Shown piece by piece: positions 1 through 10,957 of a stretch of DNA of 64,000 bases (its first letter is position 1; every line of letters begins with the position of its first letter). The notes under the pieces are model-generated. The model made no database searches and was not told the DNA's origin. It saw only the letters and a list, made by a program, of their open reading frames with translations. The translations under genes were made by a program, and so were the position numbers. This DNA is from Bartonella sp. ML70XJBT.G (GTDB lineage Bacteria; Pseudomonadota; Alphaproteobacteria; Rhizobiales; Rhizobiaceae): NCBI RefSeq assembly GCF_028618575.1, contig NZ_JAQITA010000003.1, forward strand, positions 1-64,000, read 5' to 3'.

Positions 1-672
1 AGATTGATAAAAATGAGGAACTTCTTTCCAGGGCATAGCCGGAATATTTTGAACATTTTGAATAAATTTTCCCAATAAAGCTTTTGCTTTTGGTACCAAT
101 TGCATATCTACATCTATACCGCGTGCCGCTGCATGTTTTATAGCAATATTTAAACGCGATAAAGCCTTGCTCGCTGTTTCGTTTTTTGTTTTCCAAATAG
201 GTGATAAACACTCTTTTATATCAATCTGCGTCAATTCAGTAATTGCTATATCTCCAAGCTTTGGAAAAACATGCAATGTAAGAGGTGTTAACCACCTTGC
301 GGCTGTTCCTTCATTTTTCAATTCGCTTTTTTTGGCTTCAAAAGCGCTTAAAACAATTTCTCGTAAAGAAATACTATCAACAGCCTGTCGTAACTTTTCA
401 TTTTTCCTTTTACGAATCGGGTCAATCCCTTGGTTTAAAAGATCACGGCAAGAGGTAGCCTTAAGTCTTGCTTCTTTCAAAGATACAACACTACAAGAGC
501 CTAACCCCATTTCACGACGTTTTTTATTGAAATCGAATCGAAAAACCCAACGTCCTTGATTCTGTGCTGTTTTAATAAGCCATAATCCAGCTCCATCTGC
601 ATATTTACCTTTAGGCAAATTTTTTACAGATAAAGCAGATAATCTATCACGTGTTCTTGTTTTCCTAGTCAC
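1..672 (-). CDS. Site-specific tyrosine integrase (P4/prophage type), partial, runs off the left edge
   Basis: Reading leftwards from a GTG at 672, an uninterrupted frame of 224 codons runs to the window edge. The N-terminus has the DUF4102-type arm-binding region of P4-like integrases, with LSALSVKNLPKGKYADG near residues 11-27 and a following FDFNKKRREMGLG. It is followed by an SAM-like core-binding region (DIAITELTQIDIKE around residues 140-155). The catalytic R-H-R-Y domain would lie outside the window. GTG 672 is the first possible start because a TGA lies two codons upstream. AAGGTGG stands 8 bases before it. The gene points away from a tRNA-Leu gene 160 bases behind it, the usual layout of an island inserted at a tRNA 3' end. 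Activity cannot be judged from this half. Confidence 0.85.
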   Translation of the reverse strand, partial: MTRKTRTRDRLSALSVKNLPKGKYADGAGLWLIKTAQNQGRWVFRFDFNKKRREMGLGSCSVVSLKEARLKATSCRDLLNQGIDPIRKRKNEKLRQAVDSISLREIVLSAFEAKKSELKNEGTAARWLTPLTLHVFPKLGDIAITELTQIDIKECLSPIWKTKNETASKALSRLNIAIKHAAARGIDVDMQLVPKAKALLGKFIQNVQNIPAMPWKEVPHFYQS

Positions 673-678
673 TTTTCA

Positions 679-702
679 AACCACCTTTTGAACCACCTTT
701 TG
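679..702. repeat. Tandem 12-bp repeat, two copies, just upstream of the integrase
   Basis: The 12-mer AACCACCTTTTG occurs twice head to tail. Read on the minus strand each copy carries AAGGTGG, and the copy nearer the gene is placed as the integrase ribosome binding site. It could also be an integrase arm-type binding site. The sequence shows only the repeat; the role is inferred. Confidence 0.5.
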
Positions 703-833
703 AATTGCGCTTTCGGTGGATTCATCAGATATCAAAATCGTATGTAAAAAACAATTAAGGAAATAAAAACAATGACTTATAAATAAAATGAGATAAACAA
801 CGATATCAAGTGGTATTGTAGAGAATCTGTAAA

Positions 834-916
834 TGGTGCGGATGGAGGGACTCGAACCCCCACGGTCTCCCGCCAGAACCTAAATCTGGTGCGTCTACCA
901 ATTTCGCCACATCCGC
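834..916 (-). tRNA. tRNA-Leu (anticodon UAG)
   Basis: The minus strand folds as a class II tRNA. The acceptor stem pairs GCGGATG with the 3' CATCCGC. The anticodon stem CCAGA/TCTGG encloses a seven-base loop with TAG at positions 34-36. There is a variable arm, and a T-arm with GGTTCGAGTCC-type sequence. A CCA end is encoded (834-836). The 3' end faces the integrase, so this gene is the likely attachment site of the element to the left. Confidence 0.93.
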
Positions 917-1083
917 TCAAACTTACAAGCCAGTAACCTTATATAAGCGGCGTTTCTATACCATTAATTTAAGAAAAAAAGCAAATAAATATATTTAAAA
1001 ATCTCAATACGCATCATTCTTAATAAATTGCAAAAATAAAATCTACCCTTTTCAGACAGAATGACTTTCGCTAAAAGCAGGTT

Positions 1084-2496
1084 ATGTTAAAGACATTCAA
1101 TACTCCAATCCATGTTATCGGCGGTGGTCTTGCAGGCAGTGAAGCAAGTTGGCAAATTGCTCAATCAGGAATCCCCATTATTTTGCATGAAATGCGGCCG
1201 CAAAAAAAATCTGCTGCCCATAAAACCGATCAGCTTGCCGAACTGGTCTGCTCAAACTCATTTCGTTCTGATGATTCCTCAACTAATGCCGTCGGTCTTC
1301 TTCATAGCGAAATGCGATTAGCAAAATCGCTGATTATGAAGGCTGCTGATGCCAATAAAGTACCAGCAGGAAGTGCTCTTGCCGTTGACCGTGATGGATT
1401 TTCAAAAACCGTCACAACAGCACTCGAAAATCATCCTCTTATAACAATAAACCGTGAGGAAATTAAAAACTTTCCTGAGGATTGGCAGCATATTATTATT
1501 GCAACTGGCCCCCTTACCTCACCAGCATTGGCGCGTGCAATACAAACCATAACCGGAGTAGAAGCGCTTTCTTTTTTTGACGCCATCGCACCCATTATCT
1601 ATACTGATAGTATCGATTTAGACATTTGTTGGTATCAGTCTCGCTATGATAAAATCGGACCTGAAGGAACAGGGAGGGACTACCTTAATTGCCCCCTTAA
1701 TAAAGAGCAATATGAAGTATTCGTTAAAGAATTAAATAATGCCGAAAAAACAGAATTCCGCGACTTTGAAAAAACACCCTATTTTGATGGATGTTTGCCC
1801 ATCGAAGTTATGGCTGAACGTGGATTTGAAACTCTTAGACATGGCCCCATGAAGCCTATGGGATTAACCAATGCCCACAACCCCACAGTTAAACCTTATG
1901 CTGTCGTCCAATTACGCCAAGATAACAAGCTTGGAACCCTTTATAATATGGTCGGCTTTCAAACAAAACTGAAATATGGTGAACAAATTCGCATTTTTAG
2001 AATGATCCCCGGTCTTGAAAAAGCAGAGTTTGCACGACTTGGTGGACTTCACCGTAATACTTATCTTAATTCACCTACCATTCTTGATCAAACCCTTCGC
2101 TTAAAACAAAAACCACAGCTGCGTTTTGCAGGGCAAATCACCGGATGTGAAGGTTATGTAGAATCATCTGCTATAGGGCTTCTTGCTGGGCGTTTTGCCG
2201 CTGCTGAATATCACCATAACAGCCCTTGTCTGCCGCCATTAACCACAGCATTGGGAGCTCTTTTGAATCATATTACCGGTGGGCACATTGTAGCAGAAGA
2301 AATAGAAAGGCAATCCTTTCAACCTATGAATATCAATTTTGGACTTTTCCCCCCTATCAACTCTCTTAAGCACTTAGGAAAACGTTTGATAGGCAAAGAA
2401 AAAAAATTAGCGAAGAAACAAGCACTCACTGCTAGAGCCTTAAATGATTGTACTCAATGGTTAGCAGAAAAAAATAATTCCTTGTTATGGAAATAG
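1084..2496 (+). CDS. trmFO: TrmFO, folate/FAD-dependent tRNA (uracil-5-)-methyltransferase
   Basis: 470 residues. This enzyme makes ribothymidine at position 54 of tRNA using methylene-tetrahydrofolate as carbon donor and FADH2 as reductant. A Rossmann FAD motif, [11 protein letters not shown], starts at residue 11. The TrmFO/GidA signatures [11 protein letters not shown] (about residue 53) and GYVESSAIG near residue 357 are present, and the length fits the family. The start follows AAAGCAGG, seven bases from GCAGG to ATG by eye. It stands alone between tRNA-Leu and a 0.9 kb empty stretch. From memory of rhizobial gene order, trmFO often lies next to the NDUFAF6-like squalene/phytoene synthase gene, which here is 32 kb away. 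Confidence 0.95.
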   Translation: MLKTFNTPIHVIGGGLAGSEASWQIAQSGIPIILHEMRPQKKSAAHKTDQLAELVCSNSFRSDDSSTNAVGLLHSEMRLAKSLIMKAADANKVPAGSALAVDRDGFSKTVTTALENHPLITINREEIKNFPEDWQHIIIATGPLTSPALARAIQTITGVEALSFFDAIAPIIYTDSIDLDICWYQSRYDKIGPEGTGRDYLNCPLNKEQYEVFVKELNNAEKTEFRDFEKTPYFDGCLPIEVMAERGFETLRHGPMKPMGLTNAHNPTVKPYAVVQLRQDNKLGTLYNMVGFQTKLKYGEQIRIFRMIPGLEKAEFARLGGLHRNTYLNSPTILDQTLRLKQKPQLRFAGQITGCEGYVESSAIGLLAGRFAAAEYHHNSPCLPPLTTALGALLNHITGGHIVAEEIERQSFQPMNINFGLFPPINSLKHLGKRLIGKEKKLAKKQALTARALNDCTQWLAEKNNSLLWK

Positions 2497-3410
2497 ACCC
2501 TTATGCTTCCAGCCTGTTCACAAGAATCTTTCATCCCTCGGATTCTCGTAGGCAAATTATCCTAAACTGCTTTTTATGATACCCCTCTAATGCAGCGCAT
2601 AAGCAACATGCTCTCTTTATTTAAACTATGTAAGAGTTTTTAAAGATGTTTTTATATAAATGAAACCCTTTCCTACCGTAAAAAACACAAATCTTTCAAC
2701 CTGTTGAAGTTGCTAATAACATAAAATACGCTATAGTCACAAACCATACGAACATATATCAGATACTACGCAATAATGGCGTTTTAATCACTTTTGCTAT
2801 ACGGACACACTGTAACATGCTTGCATAACAAACCGAAAACAATCCTTACAGTGCACACGAATCTCCACAGCAAAACATTTTCCAAATATTTTATTGAAAG
2901 CATGTAAAGAAAGATATTTTACGCACATCATACTTTATGCCAAACCTAAAAAAGCTTTCAAAAAGCAACCTATTGATTTATAGGAATAATTCGTTGTTCT
3001 AGATCTGAATGAGAAAGCTAGATATCGTAAGACTCTCTCATTTGAGTTCTGCTTATATTCAATCAATCAAAACTCTTCACTTGCACATCACAAGCGAGGT
3101 GAGCGTGTCAATAAAAGTTTTTCAAAGATAAGGAATAAAATGCCTTTTATAAACACTCTCAAAAAGGCTCTCTGAGTGCAACAAATACAATGATGGTGCC
3201 CATAAACATAAAGACACTCCTCCGCAAGGGAACTTCACATTATACCATTTACAAACGTCGTAAATAAACGCAGATAGCTTAAAAGATATCTCTTTAAACA
3301 CGCTCCTTACAACGGGCACATGCTGTAATTCTTATGTAAAAAGAAAGCACAGAAAATTCTAAAGAAAACCTGCTTATAAATAAATCAGGCTCTCTTTAGT
3401 GTCATTCGAA
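2497..3410. other. Long AT-rich intergenic stretch with no supported gene
   Basis: About 0.9 kb between trmFO and the 3' end of hupB. Short open frames exist (for example 65 codons at 3122-3319 on the minus strand), but none has a convincing start signal or family resemblance. Near 3372-3396 the minus strand has a weak stem (AGCCTG pairing with CAGGTT) followed by T-rich sequence, a possible hupB terminator. I see no tRNA and no clear small-RNA fold. It resembles decayed DNA. Confidence 0.5.
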
Positions 3411-3689
3411 TTATTTTTTATTAACAGCTTCTTTTAGGCTTTTTCCTGCAGAAAACTTAGGCACAGAACGCGCTGGAATATTAATTTCAGCACCAGTGGA
3501 AGGATTACGCCCCTTTGTAGCTGCACGATGAGAAACTTCAAAAGAACCAAAGCCCGGAATACGAACATCTCCCCCTGAAGCCAAAGCTTCGGTTACAGAA
3601 GTGATAAAAGCATCGATAACAGAACCTGCTTGTGCTTTTGAAACTCCTGCTTTTTCAGCAACTGAGCTAACCAATTCACTTTTATTCAT
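3411..3689 (-). CDS. hupB: HU family DNA-binding protein
   Basis: 92 residues, the usual size. HU is a small basic dimer that bends and compacts DNA in the nucleoid. The N-terminal helices (MNKSELVSSVAEKAGVS) are followed by the beta-arm region with the bacterial HU signature GFGSFEVSHRAATKGRNPST around residues 46-65, and a lysine-rich end. It lies 230 bases downstream of lon in the same direction, the standard alphaproteobacterial clpP-clpX-lon-hupB order. The gap suggests its own promoter. Confidence 0.96.
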   Translation of the reverse strand: MNKSELVSSVAEKAGVSKAQAGSVIDAFITSVTEALASGGDVRIPGFGSFEVSHRAATKGRNPSTGAEINIPARSVPKFSAGKSLKEAVNKK

Positions 3690-3919
3690 AAAATATTTCC
3701 TTTCCCTATATTACCGGATAACACAACTTAACCGTGTCATTGATCAGTTTATTGAAAAGTACAGCAAACAGAAGCCTTATTTTTATCCAAAATATTGTTT
3801 TTTTAGCAATAATCACAGTTATTCACGGAATTTTTTACTTTTTTTCAAAATAAAGAGACAAATACCCCCAAAATTCCTTCTTCTGCTTTGAAAATACCGT
3901 TGCAAATGAGGTAAATGAA

Positions 3920-6343
3920 TCAGTGTGCAATCTGTATTCCTTCACTCTCGCTCTCTGATCTAACGGGAACAGGTACCGTGGAAGGTTCTGTCCATTCAAT
4001 AGGTTCAGGAAAACGAACTAAAGCATATTTCAGAACTTCGCTCACATGATTTACTGGAATAATCTCCATATTGTTTTTGACATCATCAGGAATATCAATC
4101 AAATCTTTGGCATTTTCTTCAGGAATAAGTACTTTTTTTATACCTCCTCGAAGAGCTGCGAGTAATTTTTCTTTCAATCCGCCAATCGGTAAAACACGCC
4201 CACGCAAAGTAATTTCACCAGTCATTGCAATATCTTTATGGACCGCTATCCCTGTGAGGACTGAAACAATTGCCGTCACCATTGCAATCCCTGCTGATGG
4301 ACCATCCTTTGGTGTAGCACCCTCTGGAACATGAACATGGATATCGCGTTTATCAAAAAGTGGAGGTTCTATACCAAAATCAACTGCACGAAAACGCACA
4401 TAAGATGCTGCTGCCGAAATTGATTCTTTCATAATATCGCGCAAATTCCCTGTTACAGTCATCTTGCCTTTACCAGACATCATCACCCCTTCAATGGTTA
4501 ATAGCTCTCCACCAACCTCTGTCCAAGCAAGCCCAGTAACTATACCAATCTGATTTTCACCTTCAATCTGATTATAGTGATAACGCTTAACACCCAAGAA
4601 ATCATCAATATTATCTTCTGTAATCTTTACAGACTTTTGATGCGTTTTAAGAATTTTTGTAACGGATTTACGTGCTACCTTCATTAATTCACGCTCAAGA
4701 TTACGAACCCCTGCTTCACGTGTATAAAACTGAATAATCGACTTTATTGCACCATCTGATACACTAAACTCTTTTTTAGATAAACAGTGATCTTTTAATG
4801 CTTTTGGTAAAAGATGCTGCTTGACAATTTCCATTTTTTCACATTCCGTATAACCTGCAATACGGATAATTTCCATGCGATCCATCAACGGCCCTGGAAT
4901 ATTAAGTGTATTGGCCGTTGTTATAAACATCACGTCAGAAAGATCATATTCAACTTCCAAATAGTGATCAATAAATGTACCATTTTGTTCAGGATCAAGC
5001 ACTTCTAACAAAGCGGACGAAGGATCTCCACGAAAATCCTGTCCCATTTTATCAATTTCATCAAGCAAGAAGAGTGGATTAGATTTTTTCGCTTTTTTCA
5101 TAGACTGAATAATTTTTCCAGGCATAGAGCCAATATATGTCCGGCGATGTCCACGAATTTCTGCTTCATCCCGCACTCCTCCTAATGAAATACGAACATA
5201 TTCACGCCCTGTTGCTTTTGCAATAGAACGTGCTAATGACGTTTTCCCTACACCAGGAGGACCTAGTAAGCAAATGATGGGACCTTTTATTTTTGATGCT
5301 CGACTTTGCACTGCTAAATATTCAACAATGCGTTCTTTCACTTTTTCAAGACCAAAATGTTCATTATTCATGACCTTTTCAGCAAAGTCTAAATTATTCT
5401 TAATCTTCGACTTTTTTCCCCAAGGCATTGCTAATAACCAATCAAGATAATTCCGTACAACTGTTGCCTCCGCAGACATCGGAGACATATTGCGTAATTT
5501 TCTGAGTTCAGCCCCAGCTTTTTCGTGCGCTTCCTTAGAAAGTTTAGTCTTTTTGATGCGTTCTTCTAATTCAGAGAGTTCATCTCGACTATCATCACCT
5601 GCTCCTAACTCTTTCTGAATAGCTTTCATCTGCTCATTGAGATAATACTCCCGTTGGTTTTTTTCCATTTGCCGTTTCACATGCGAACGAATACGCTTTT
5701 CAACCTGCAAAACAGAAATTTCCCCTTCCATAAAAGAAAGAACACGTTCAAGGCGATCGCGTACAGGTAATAATTCTAATATTTTTTGCTTTTCTGAAAG
5801 TTTAATCATCAAATGAGAGGCAATCGTATCGGCAAGCTTAGAAGGATTATCAATCTGGCCAATTGCATTGACAACTTCAGGAGAAATTTTTTTATTCAGT
5901 TTTACATAATTTTCAAAATAAGAAATCACTGATCTTGAAAGAGCTTCTATCTCAACATTATTCTCTCTTGGCTCCTCTGTAACAGTTGCAAAGGCCTGAT
6001 GATAATCTTCACTCAAAGCAAACTGACTAATTTTTGCACGTGCTGTGCCTTCAACTAAAACTTTTACCGTTCCATCAGGAAGCTTTAAAAGTTGAAGAAT
6101 ATTAGCAAAGGTACCAATATCATAAATATCTTCTGATTTTGGATCGTCATCAGAAGCATTTTTTTGTGTAACCAACAGTATCGGTTTATCAACCGCCATT
6201 GTTTCTTCAAGAGCACGAATTGATTTTTCTCGGCCCACAAAAAGCGGAACAATCATATGTGGGAAGACAACAATATCGCGAAGAGGCAAAACAGCGTAAA
6301 ACCCTTCTGTTATTTCATCTGTCTTTTCATCAATATATTGCAT
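3920..6343 (-). CDS. lon: Lon, ATP-dependent serine protease
   Basis: 807 residues, full length. Cytoplasmic AAA+ protease that degrades misfolded and regulatory proteins. Domains in order: N-terminal LON substrate-binding domain (about 16-210, beginning [14 protein letters not shown]), coiled-coil linker, and AAA+ module with Walker A GPPGVGKT near residue 360 and Walker [10 protein letters not shown]. The protease domain has the catalytic Ser in KDGPSAG (about 683) and the Lys in GGLKEKLLA (about 726). ATG follows a GGAGAA-type ribosome site. It is flanked by clpX upstream and hupB downstream. Confidence 0.97.
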   Translation of the reverse strand: MQYIDEKTDEITEGFYAVLPLRDIVVFPHMIVPLFVGREKSIRALEETMAVDKPILLVTQKNASDDDPKSEDIYDIGTFANILQLLKLPDGTVKVLVEGTARAKISQFALSEDYHQAFATVTEEPRENNVEIEALSRSVISYFENYVKLNKKISPEVVNAIGQIDNPSKLADTIASHLMIKLSEKQKILELLPVRDRLERVLSFMEGEISVLQVEKRIRSHVKRQMEKNQREYYLNEQMKAIQKELGAGDDSRDELSELEERIKKTKLSKEAHEKAGAELRKLRNMSPMSAEATVVRNYLDWLLAMPWGKKSKIKNNLDFAEKVMNNEHFGLEKVKERIVEYLAVQSRASKIKGPIICLLGPPGVGKTSLARSIAKATGREYVRISLGGVRDEAEIRGHRRTYIGSMPGKIIQSMKKAKKSNPLFLLDEIDKMGQDFRGDPSSALLEVLDPEQNGTFIDHYLEVEYDLSDVMFITTANTLNIPGPLMDRMEIIRIAGYTECEKMEIVKQHLLPKALKDHCLSKKEFSVSDGAIKSIIQFYTREAGVRNLERELMKVARKSVTKILKTHQKSVKITEDNIDDFLGVKRYHYNQIEGENQIGIVTGLAWTEVGGELLTIEGVMMSGKGKMTVTGNLRDIMKESISAAASYVRFRAVDFGIEPPLFDKRDIHVHVPEGATPKDGPSAGIAMVTAIVSVLTGIAVHKDIAMTGEITLRGRVLPIGGLKEKLLAALRGGIKKVLIPEENAKDLIDIPDDVKNNMEIIPVNHVSEVLKYALVRFPEPIEWTEPSTVPVPVRSESESEGIQIAH

Positions 6344-6522
6344 AATTCTCCTTTCTGGAGCCTATGATCTATCCACTACACAAGCCCATCCTTTGCAAAA
6401 CTTTAGCTTTCCACAATACATGAAATGGTAACTGGGAACATATAAATCAAGCATTATCGCTATAATATCTAGAAACATCATCCTCAAATTGTGTTGATGA
6501 CCACTTCTCATATCACACAATG

Positions 6523-7797
6523 TCATGCCGATACATTTTCTTTATCTTCTGCACACTCTGAATAAATATAAAGAGGACGTGCTTTCCCATCAACTACATC
6601 ACTCGAAATAAGCACTTTTTGAACACCCTCAAGAGCTGGCAACTCAAACATTGTCTCAAGAAGTATCTTCTCCATGATAGAACGTAAACCACGTGCACCG
6701 GTTTTACGCTCAATTGCCTTCTTAGCAATCATCCGTAACGCATCTTCATGAAAAGCTAATTCAACATTTTCCATCTCAAAAAGACGTTGATATTGCTTCA
6801 CCAACGCATTTTTGGGCTGTGATAAAATTTGAACAAGAGCATTTACATCTAAATCCTCTAAGGTAGCAACTATAGGAAGACGACCAATAAATTCTGGTAT
6901 TAAACCAAACTTTATAAGATCTTCAGGCTCTAAATCACGAAAAATTTCACCAACACAGCGCTCGTCAGGCGCTTTAACAGTAGCAGAAAATCCAATCGAA
7001 GTTTTTTCACCGCGTCCTGAAATAATTCGTTCTAGACCAGCAAAAGCCCCTCCACAAATGAATAAAATATTTGTTGTATCCACTTGAAGAAATTCTTGTT
7101 GCGGATGCTTACGCCCTCCTTGAGGAGGAACTGAAGCAATCGTTCCTTCCATAATTTTTAACAACGCCTGTTGAACACCTTCCCCAGAAACATCTCTTGT
7201 AATAGAAGGATTCTCAGCTTTACGAGAAATTTTGTCAACTTCATCGATATAAACAATGCCACGCTGCGCACGCTCAACATTATAGTCTGCAGCTTGAAGA
7301 AGCTTGAGAATAATATTTTCAACATCTTCACCTACATAGCCTGCTTCAGTCAAAGTGGTTGCATCTGCCATGGTAAAAGGCACATCGATAATACGCGCCA
7401 AGGTTTGTGCGAGATAAGTCTTACCACACCCTGTTGGACCAACGAGGAGAATATTCGATTTTGCTAACTCAATATCATTGCTCTTAGACTGATGCGCAAG
7501 TCGCTTATAATGATTATGAACAGCAACAGAAAGAACCCGTTTTGCATGTTGCTGACCAATAACGTAGTCATCAAGAACCGTTATAATTTCCTGTGGAGTA
7601 GGGACACCATCACGTGCCTTAATCCCAGAAGATTTATTTTCTTCACGAATGATATCCATACAAAGCTCTACACATTCATCACAAATGAATACTGTAGGCC
7701 CTGCGATGAGCTTACGCACCTCATGCTGACTTTTGCCGCAGAACGAGCAATAGAGAGTGTTCTTTGATTCGTTCCCACTATTGCCAATCTTGCTCAT
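6523..7797 (-). CDS. clpX: ClpX, ATPase/unfoldase subunit of ClpXP
   Basis: 424 residues. ClpX recognises tagged proteins, unfolds them with ATP and feeds them to ClpP. An N-terminal C4 zinc finger (CSFCGKSQ then CDECVELC, residues about 17-46) is followed by the AAA+ domain. Visible motifs are Walker A GPTGCGKT (about 125), pore loop GYVGEDV, Walker [11 protein letters not shown] and the sensor-2 region [10 protein letters not shown]. It lies 180 bases downstream of clpP in the same orientation. Confidence 0.97.
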   Translation of the reverse strand: MSKIGNSGNESKNTLYCSFCGKSQHEVRKLIAGPTVFICDECVELCMDIIREENKSSGIKARDGVPTPQEIITVLDDYVIGQQHAKRVLSVAVHNHYKRLAHQSKSNDIELAKSNILLVGPTGCGKTYLAQTLARIIDVPFTMADATTLTEAGYVGEDVENIILKLLQAADYNVERAQRGIVYIDEVDKISRKAENPSITRDVSGEGVQQALLKIMEGTIASVPPQGGRKHPQQEFLQVDTTNILFICGGAFAGLERIISGRGEKTSIGFSATVKAPDERCVGEIFRDLEPEDLIKFGLIPEFIGRLPIVATLEDLDVNALVQILSQPKNALVKQYQRLFEMENVELAFHEDALRMIAKKAIERKTGARGLRSIMEKILLETMFELPALEGVQKVLISSDVVDGKARPLYIYSECAEDKENVSA

Positions 7798-7979
7798 TTC
7801 TCTTTCCTTTCACCACGATATATGAATACTTCGTTTTTTCAAAGGAAGTTTTTCATAAAGAAAACTATAAGATATTTAAAAACCTGCGTGTCACAATCTC
7901 TTTAGATGTTTTTTCTTCTTTTTCGCGATACTTTTACAAAGCTCTCTTTTTAAAGTAGTTCTTTTTTCTATAAAAACTC

Positions 7980-8612
7980 TTAATCTGTTTCATCTTTTTC
8001 GGTTTCAGCACGATATTGTATAACATCGTCCACTAAGCCAAATTGTTTGGCTTCTTCTGCAGTCATAAAATGATCACGATCAAGAGTTCTCTCAATAACC
8101 TCATAATCTTGTCCTGTATGTTGAACATAAATTTCATTTAGACGCCGTTTCATCTTTATAATATCTTGCGCATGTCGTTCAATATCTGAAGCCTGACCTT
8201 GAAAACCACCAGAGGGTTGATGCACCATAATCCGTGCATTGGGTAAGGCAAAACGGTGACCTTTTGCTCCTGCAGTTAAAAGTAATGACCCCATAGAGGC
8301 GGCCTGCCCCATGCAAAGCGTGGAAACAGGAGGACGAATAAACTGCATCGTATCATAAATTGCCATTCCAGATGTCACAACACCACCAGGCGAATTGATA
8401 TAAAGACTAATTTCCTTCTTAGGATTTTCCGCTTCCAAAAAAAGTAATTGTGCACAAACAAGCATCGCCATACCATCTTCAACGGGACCATTAATAAAAA
8501 TAATCCGCTCTTTTAAAAGACGGGAAAAAATATCATAGGCCCGCTCACCACGATTAGTTTGTTCAATAACCATAGGCACAAGGCTTAATACTGTTTTCAT
8601 TGGATCACTCAT
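7980..8612 (-). CDS. clpP: ClpP, ATP-dependent Clp protease proteolytic subunit
   Basis: 210 residues. This is the serine peptidase that forms the double seven-member ring of ClpXP. The catalytic triad is visible: Ser106 in GQAASMGS, His131 in MVHQPSGG and Asp180 in LDRDHFM, with the spacings known from E. coli ClpP. The start [19 protein letters not shown] is typical for rhizobial ClpP. First gene of the clpP-clpX-lon series here. Confidence 0.97.
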   Translation of the reverse strand: MSDPMKTVLSLVPMVIEQTNRGERAYDIFSRLLKERIIFINGPVEDGMAMLVCAQLLFLEAENPKKEISLYINSPGGVVTSGMAIYDTMQFIRPPVSTLCMGQAASMGSLLLTAGAKGHRFALPNARIMVHQPSGGFQGQASDIERHAQDIIKMKRRLNEIYVQHTGQDYEVIERTLDRDHFMTAEEAKQFGLVDDVIQYRAETEKDETD

Positions 8613-8756
8613 ATTTTCACTTTCCGTTCATATAACAAGCGCTCTTTACGCATTCAATATTTTTTCCATAGGCTAACATTACTCTGTTAGGCAAGCCATA
8701 ATCAATGCTCTTTAAGAAAGATTAAAACCCCAGTGGTTAAAATAGCAATAATAACT

Positions 8757-9566
8757 CTACCTAAAGAAATCATTTGCAGCAGGAATACGAGACACTGCCC
8801 AATGATAAAAACTCCCTTCTTGAGGTTTTTGAATAGTCCTCATCTTTCTGTGAATATGAAACCCTATCAAACGTGGATCTGTAAGAGGTTCAACACCAAA
8901 AGCTGAATCAAAGATATATTCAGCTTTTCGTCCTGTCCAATAATAAAAAGTTTCCTTTTCCTTTGCTTCATGAAAAAAACCATATCGTTTGGCTAATCGT
9001 GAAATCCCATCATTCCCAAATATTGTAACTCCAAGATTTCCTGGCAAAATCGGCATTTTTTTCCTCTTCAACCAAAATGGTTTCCAAACACGACGTTTAA
9101 ACCCAAGCCAATGAGGAACCATTTCTGTGCCTGCCCAATAATCTTCAAACACTTTTATAATAGGGTTATAGGGAGGAAAATAAAGTGCAGAAACACCTAC
9201 CCTCACAGCATTTTCTCTGGCAAGCCAAACTTTATCTGCATCTGGATGAAATTGTTTCACGAGGTAAACGTCCGTATCTAACCAAACACCTTGCTGATAT
9301 TTCATCAACATAACACGAAAAAAATCCGAAAACTGAACAATTGTACACCCTGGTTTGTCATCAGAAAAATTGGGATCAAGGCGGTAAATTGCTGAGCGTG
9401 GTAGAATTGATTCTGCTGCACATAATTCAACACCAGCAGGGAGATTATCTATTTTTTTATCATAACTGAAAAGCTTAACGCGTTGCCCAGTTTTAACCAT
9501 TGAAGACAAACAAAGTCTATCAACCAATCTCAATTGTCCCCTATACCAAAAAGTGCAAATATCCAT
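8757..9566 (-). CDS. Glycosyltransferase with DXD sugar-binding motif (GT32/capsular polysaccharide type)
   Basis: 269 residues from the ATG at 9566; an in-frame TTG at 9572 is possible but has no better ribosome site. It has the glycosyltransferase sugar-binding region: FSDFFR, then GVWLDTDVYLV, where the DxD pair (about residues 97 and 99) would bind metal and the nucleotide-sugar. The C-terminal half contains a WTGRKAEYIFDS segment. No signal peptide or membrane span is seen, so it is probably cytoplasmic and acts on a surface polysaccharide or LPS. Acceptor and sugar cannot be told. It begins ten bases after trkA ends, so it is probably the last gene of the ntrY-ntrX-trkA operon. Confidence 0.8.
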   Translation of the reverse strand: MDICTFWYRGQLRLVDRLCLSSMVKTGQRVKLFSYDKKIDNLPAGVELCAAESILPRSAIYRLDPNFSDDKPGCTIVQFSDFFRVMLMKYQQGVWLDTDVYLVKQFHPDADKVWLARENAVRVGVSALYFPPYNPIIKVFEDYWAGTEMVPHWLGFKRRVWKPFWLKRKKMPILPGNLGVTIFGNDGISRLAKRYGFFHEAKEKETFYYWTGRKAEYIFDSAFGVEPLTDPRLIGFHIHRKMRTIQKPQEGSFYHWAVSRIPAANDFFR

Positions 9567-9576
9567 AGGCAATCAA

Positions 9577-10953
9577 TTAAAAATATTCTAAACTGACACG
9601 AAAGAGCTGTTCCACATCGCGAACACACTCAACAAGAGCAAATATCACTATCCGATCGCCAGATAAAATACGTGTATCCGCCGAAAGCTGTATAATTGTC
9701 TTATTGCGATAAATTGCGCCAATTCTTAAACCACTTGATAAACCTAGCTCCGACAATGACTTCCCAACTAATGAGGAAGTTTGCATCACTTCAGCCTCAA
9801 TAATTTCTGCCTGCCCATTAAAAACTGAATGTACCGCACGAATACGACCACGACGCATTTGTTGCAAAATTCTCGATATGGTAACACTATGTGGATTCAG
9901 ATAAGCATCCACACCAACTGCACGACTAAACTCTTGGTAAGCAACATTATTGATTAATACCATATTGGCTTTGCATCCCAATCTTTTAGCAATAATAGCA
10001 CTCAAAAGATTGACCTGATCCTGATTGGTCAATGTAATCATTAAATCGGCTTGATCAATTCTAGCATCTTGAAGAATCACCGGATCCAATACGTTACCAT
10101 ATAAAACCGTTGTTTTTTCAAGTTGATCCGCAATTGTGAGCGCTCTTTCTCTATCTGATTCTATAATTTTCAATCTTAATTTATGGAGGCGCTTTTCAAT
10201 CGCCTGAGCGACATAAAGACCAATATGCCCACCTCCTGCAATAATCATGCGATGCGCATCTTGTTCCTTATGACCAAAAAGACCAACAGCACGGCGCATT
10301 TGATCACGAGCAACAACAAGATAGGTTATATCGCCAACGTGCAATTGCGTCTCTGAATGCGCAATGAATAATTCTGAACCACGCTTAATAGCAGTCACTG
10401 TCGTGCGAAGATCTGGAAAAAGCTCTGTTAATTGACGCAACGGTGTATTAATAACTGGACAATCTTCCATACATTCCAAAGCTAACGCAACAATATCATC
10501 ATTACAAAAATAAAGAACATCTATTGCACCAGGGAGAGCAATACGGCGCAGAACCATTTCTCCAACTTCAACTTCTGGCGAAATAACCACATCAATGGGA
10601 ATATTCTCTCTAGAAAAAAGTGTTTTATAGCGTGGTTCTAAATAAGATTGCGCACGAATACGCGCTATTTTTGTTGGGACATTAAATAAAGAATGTGCCA
10701 CTTGGCAACTCACCATATTGACTTCATCAAATAAAGTTACGGCAATCAACATGTCTGCTTTATCTGCACCGGCAGCTAAAAGGACTTCAGGCCGAGAACC
10801 ATGACCAACAAAACCTCTTACATCCAACGTATCACGAATCTTTTCAATCAATCTTGTTTCAATATCAATAACAGTGACATCGTGGTTTTCGGCAGCAAGA
10901 CGCTCTGCTATTCCATAACCAACCTGTCCTGCTCCACAAATAATAACACGCAT
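9577..10953 (-). CDS. trkA: TrkA, peripheral NAD-binding subunit of the Trk potassium uptake system
   Basis: 458 residues from ATG 10953, the same length as E. coli TrkA. An upstream in-frame start at 10971 would overlap ntrX and is less likely. The protein is two RCK units. The first opens with MRVIICGAGQVGYGIAE, a nucleotide-binding Rossmann motif, and the second has MIIAGGGHIGLYVAQ near residue 221. Each is followed by a TrkA-C domain. It regulates potassium uptake through a TrkH/TrkG membrane channel, which is not in this window. The four-base gap after ntrX indicates one transcript. Confidence 0.94.
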   Translation of the reverse strand: MRVIICGAGQVGYGIAERLAAENHDVTVIDIETRLIEKIRDTLDVRGFVGHGSRPEVLLAAGADKADMLIAVTLFDEVNMVSCQVAHSLFNVPTKIARIRAQSYLEPRYKTLFSRENIPIDVVISPEVEVGEMVLRRIALPGAIDVLYFCNDDIVALALECMEDCPVINTPLRQLTELFPDLRTTVTAIKRGSELFIAHSETQLHVGDITYLVVARDQMRRAVGLFGHKEQDAHRMIIAGGGHIGLYVAQAIEKRLHKLRLKIIESDRERALTIADQLEKTTVLYGNVLDPVILQDARIDQADLMITLTNQDQVNLLSAIIAKRLGCKANMVLINNVAYQEFSRAVGVDAYLNPHSVTISRILQQMRRGRIRAVHSVFNGQAEIIEAEVMQTSSLVGKSLSELGLSSGLRIGAIYRNKTIIQLSADTRILSGDRIVIFALVECVRDVEQLFRVSLEYF

Positions 10954-10957
10954 AACC

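Noticed and set aside
167..559. 130-codon frame on the plus strand
   Set aside because: It lies wholly antisense to the integrase frame, which has clear family motifs.
3122..3319. 65-codon frame on the minus strand upstream of hupB's end
   Set aside because: No ribosome site and no recognisable family, in a stretch that otherwise looks decayed.
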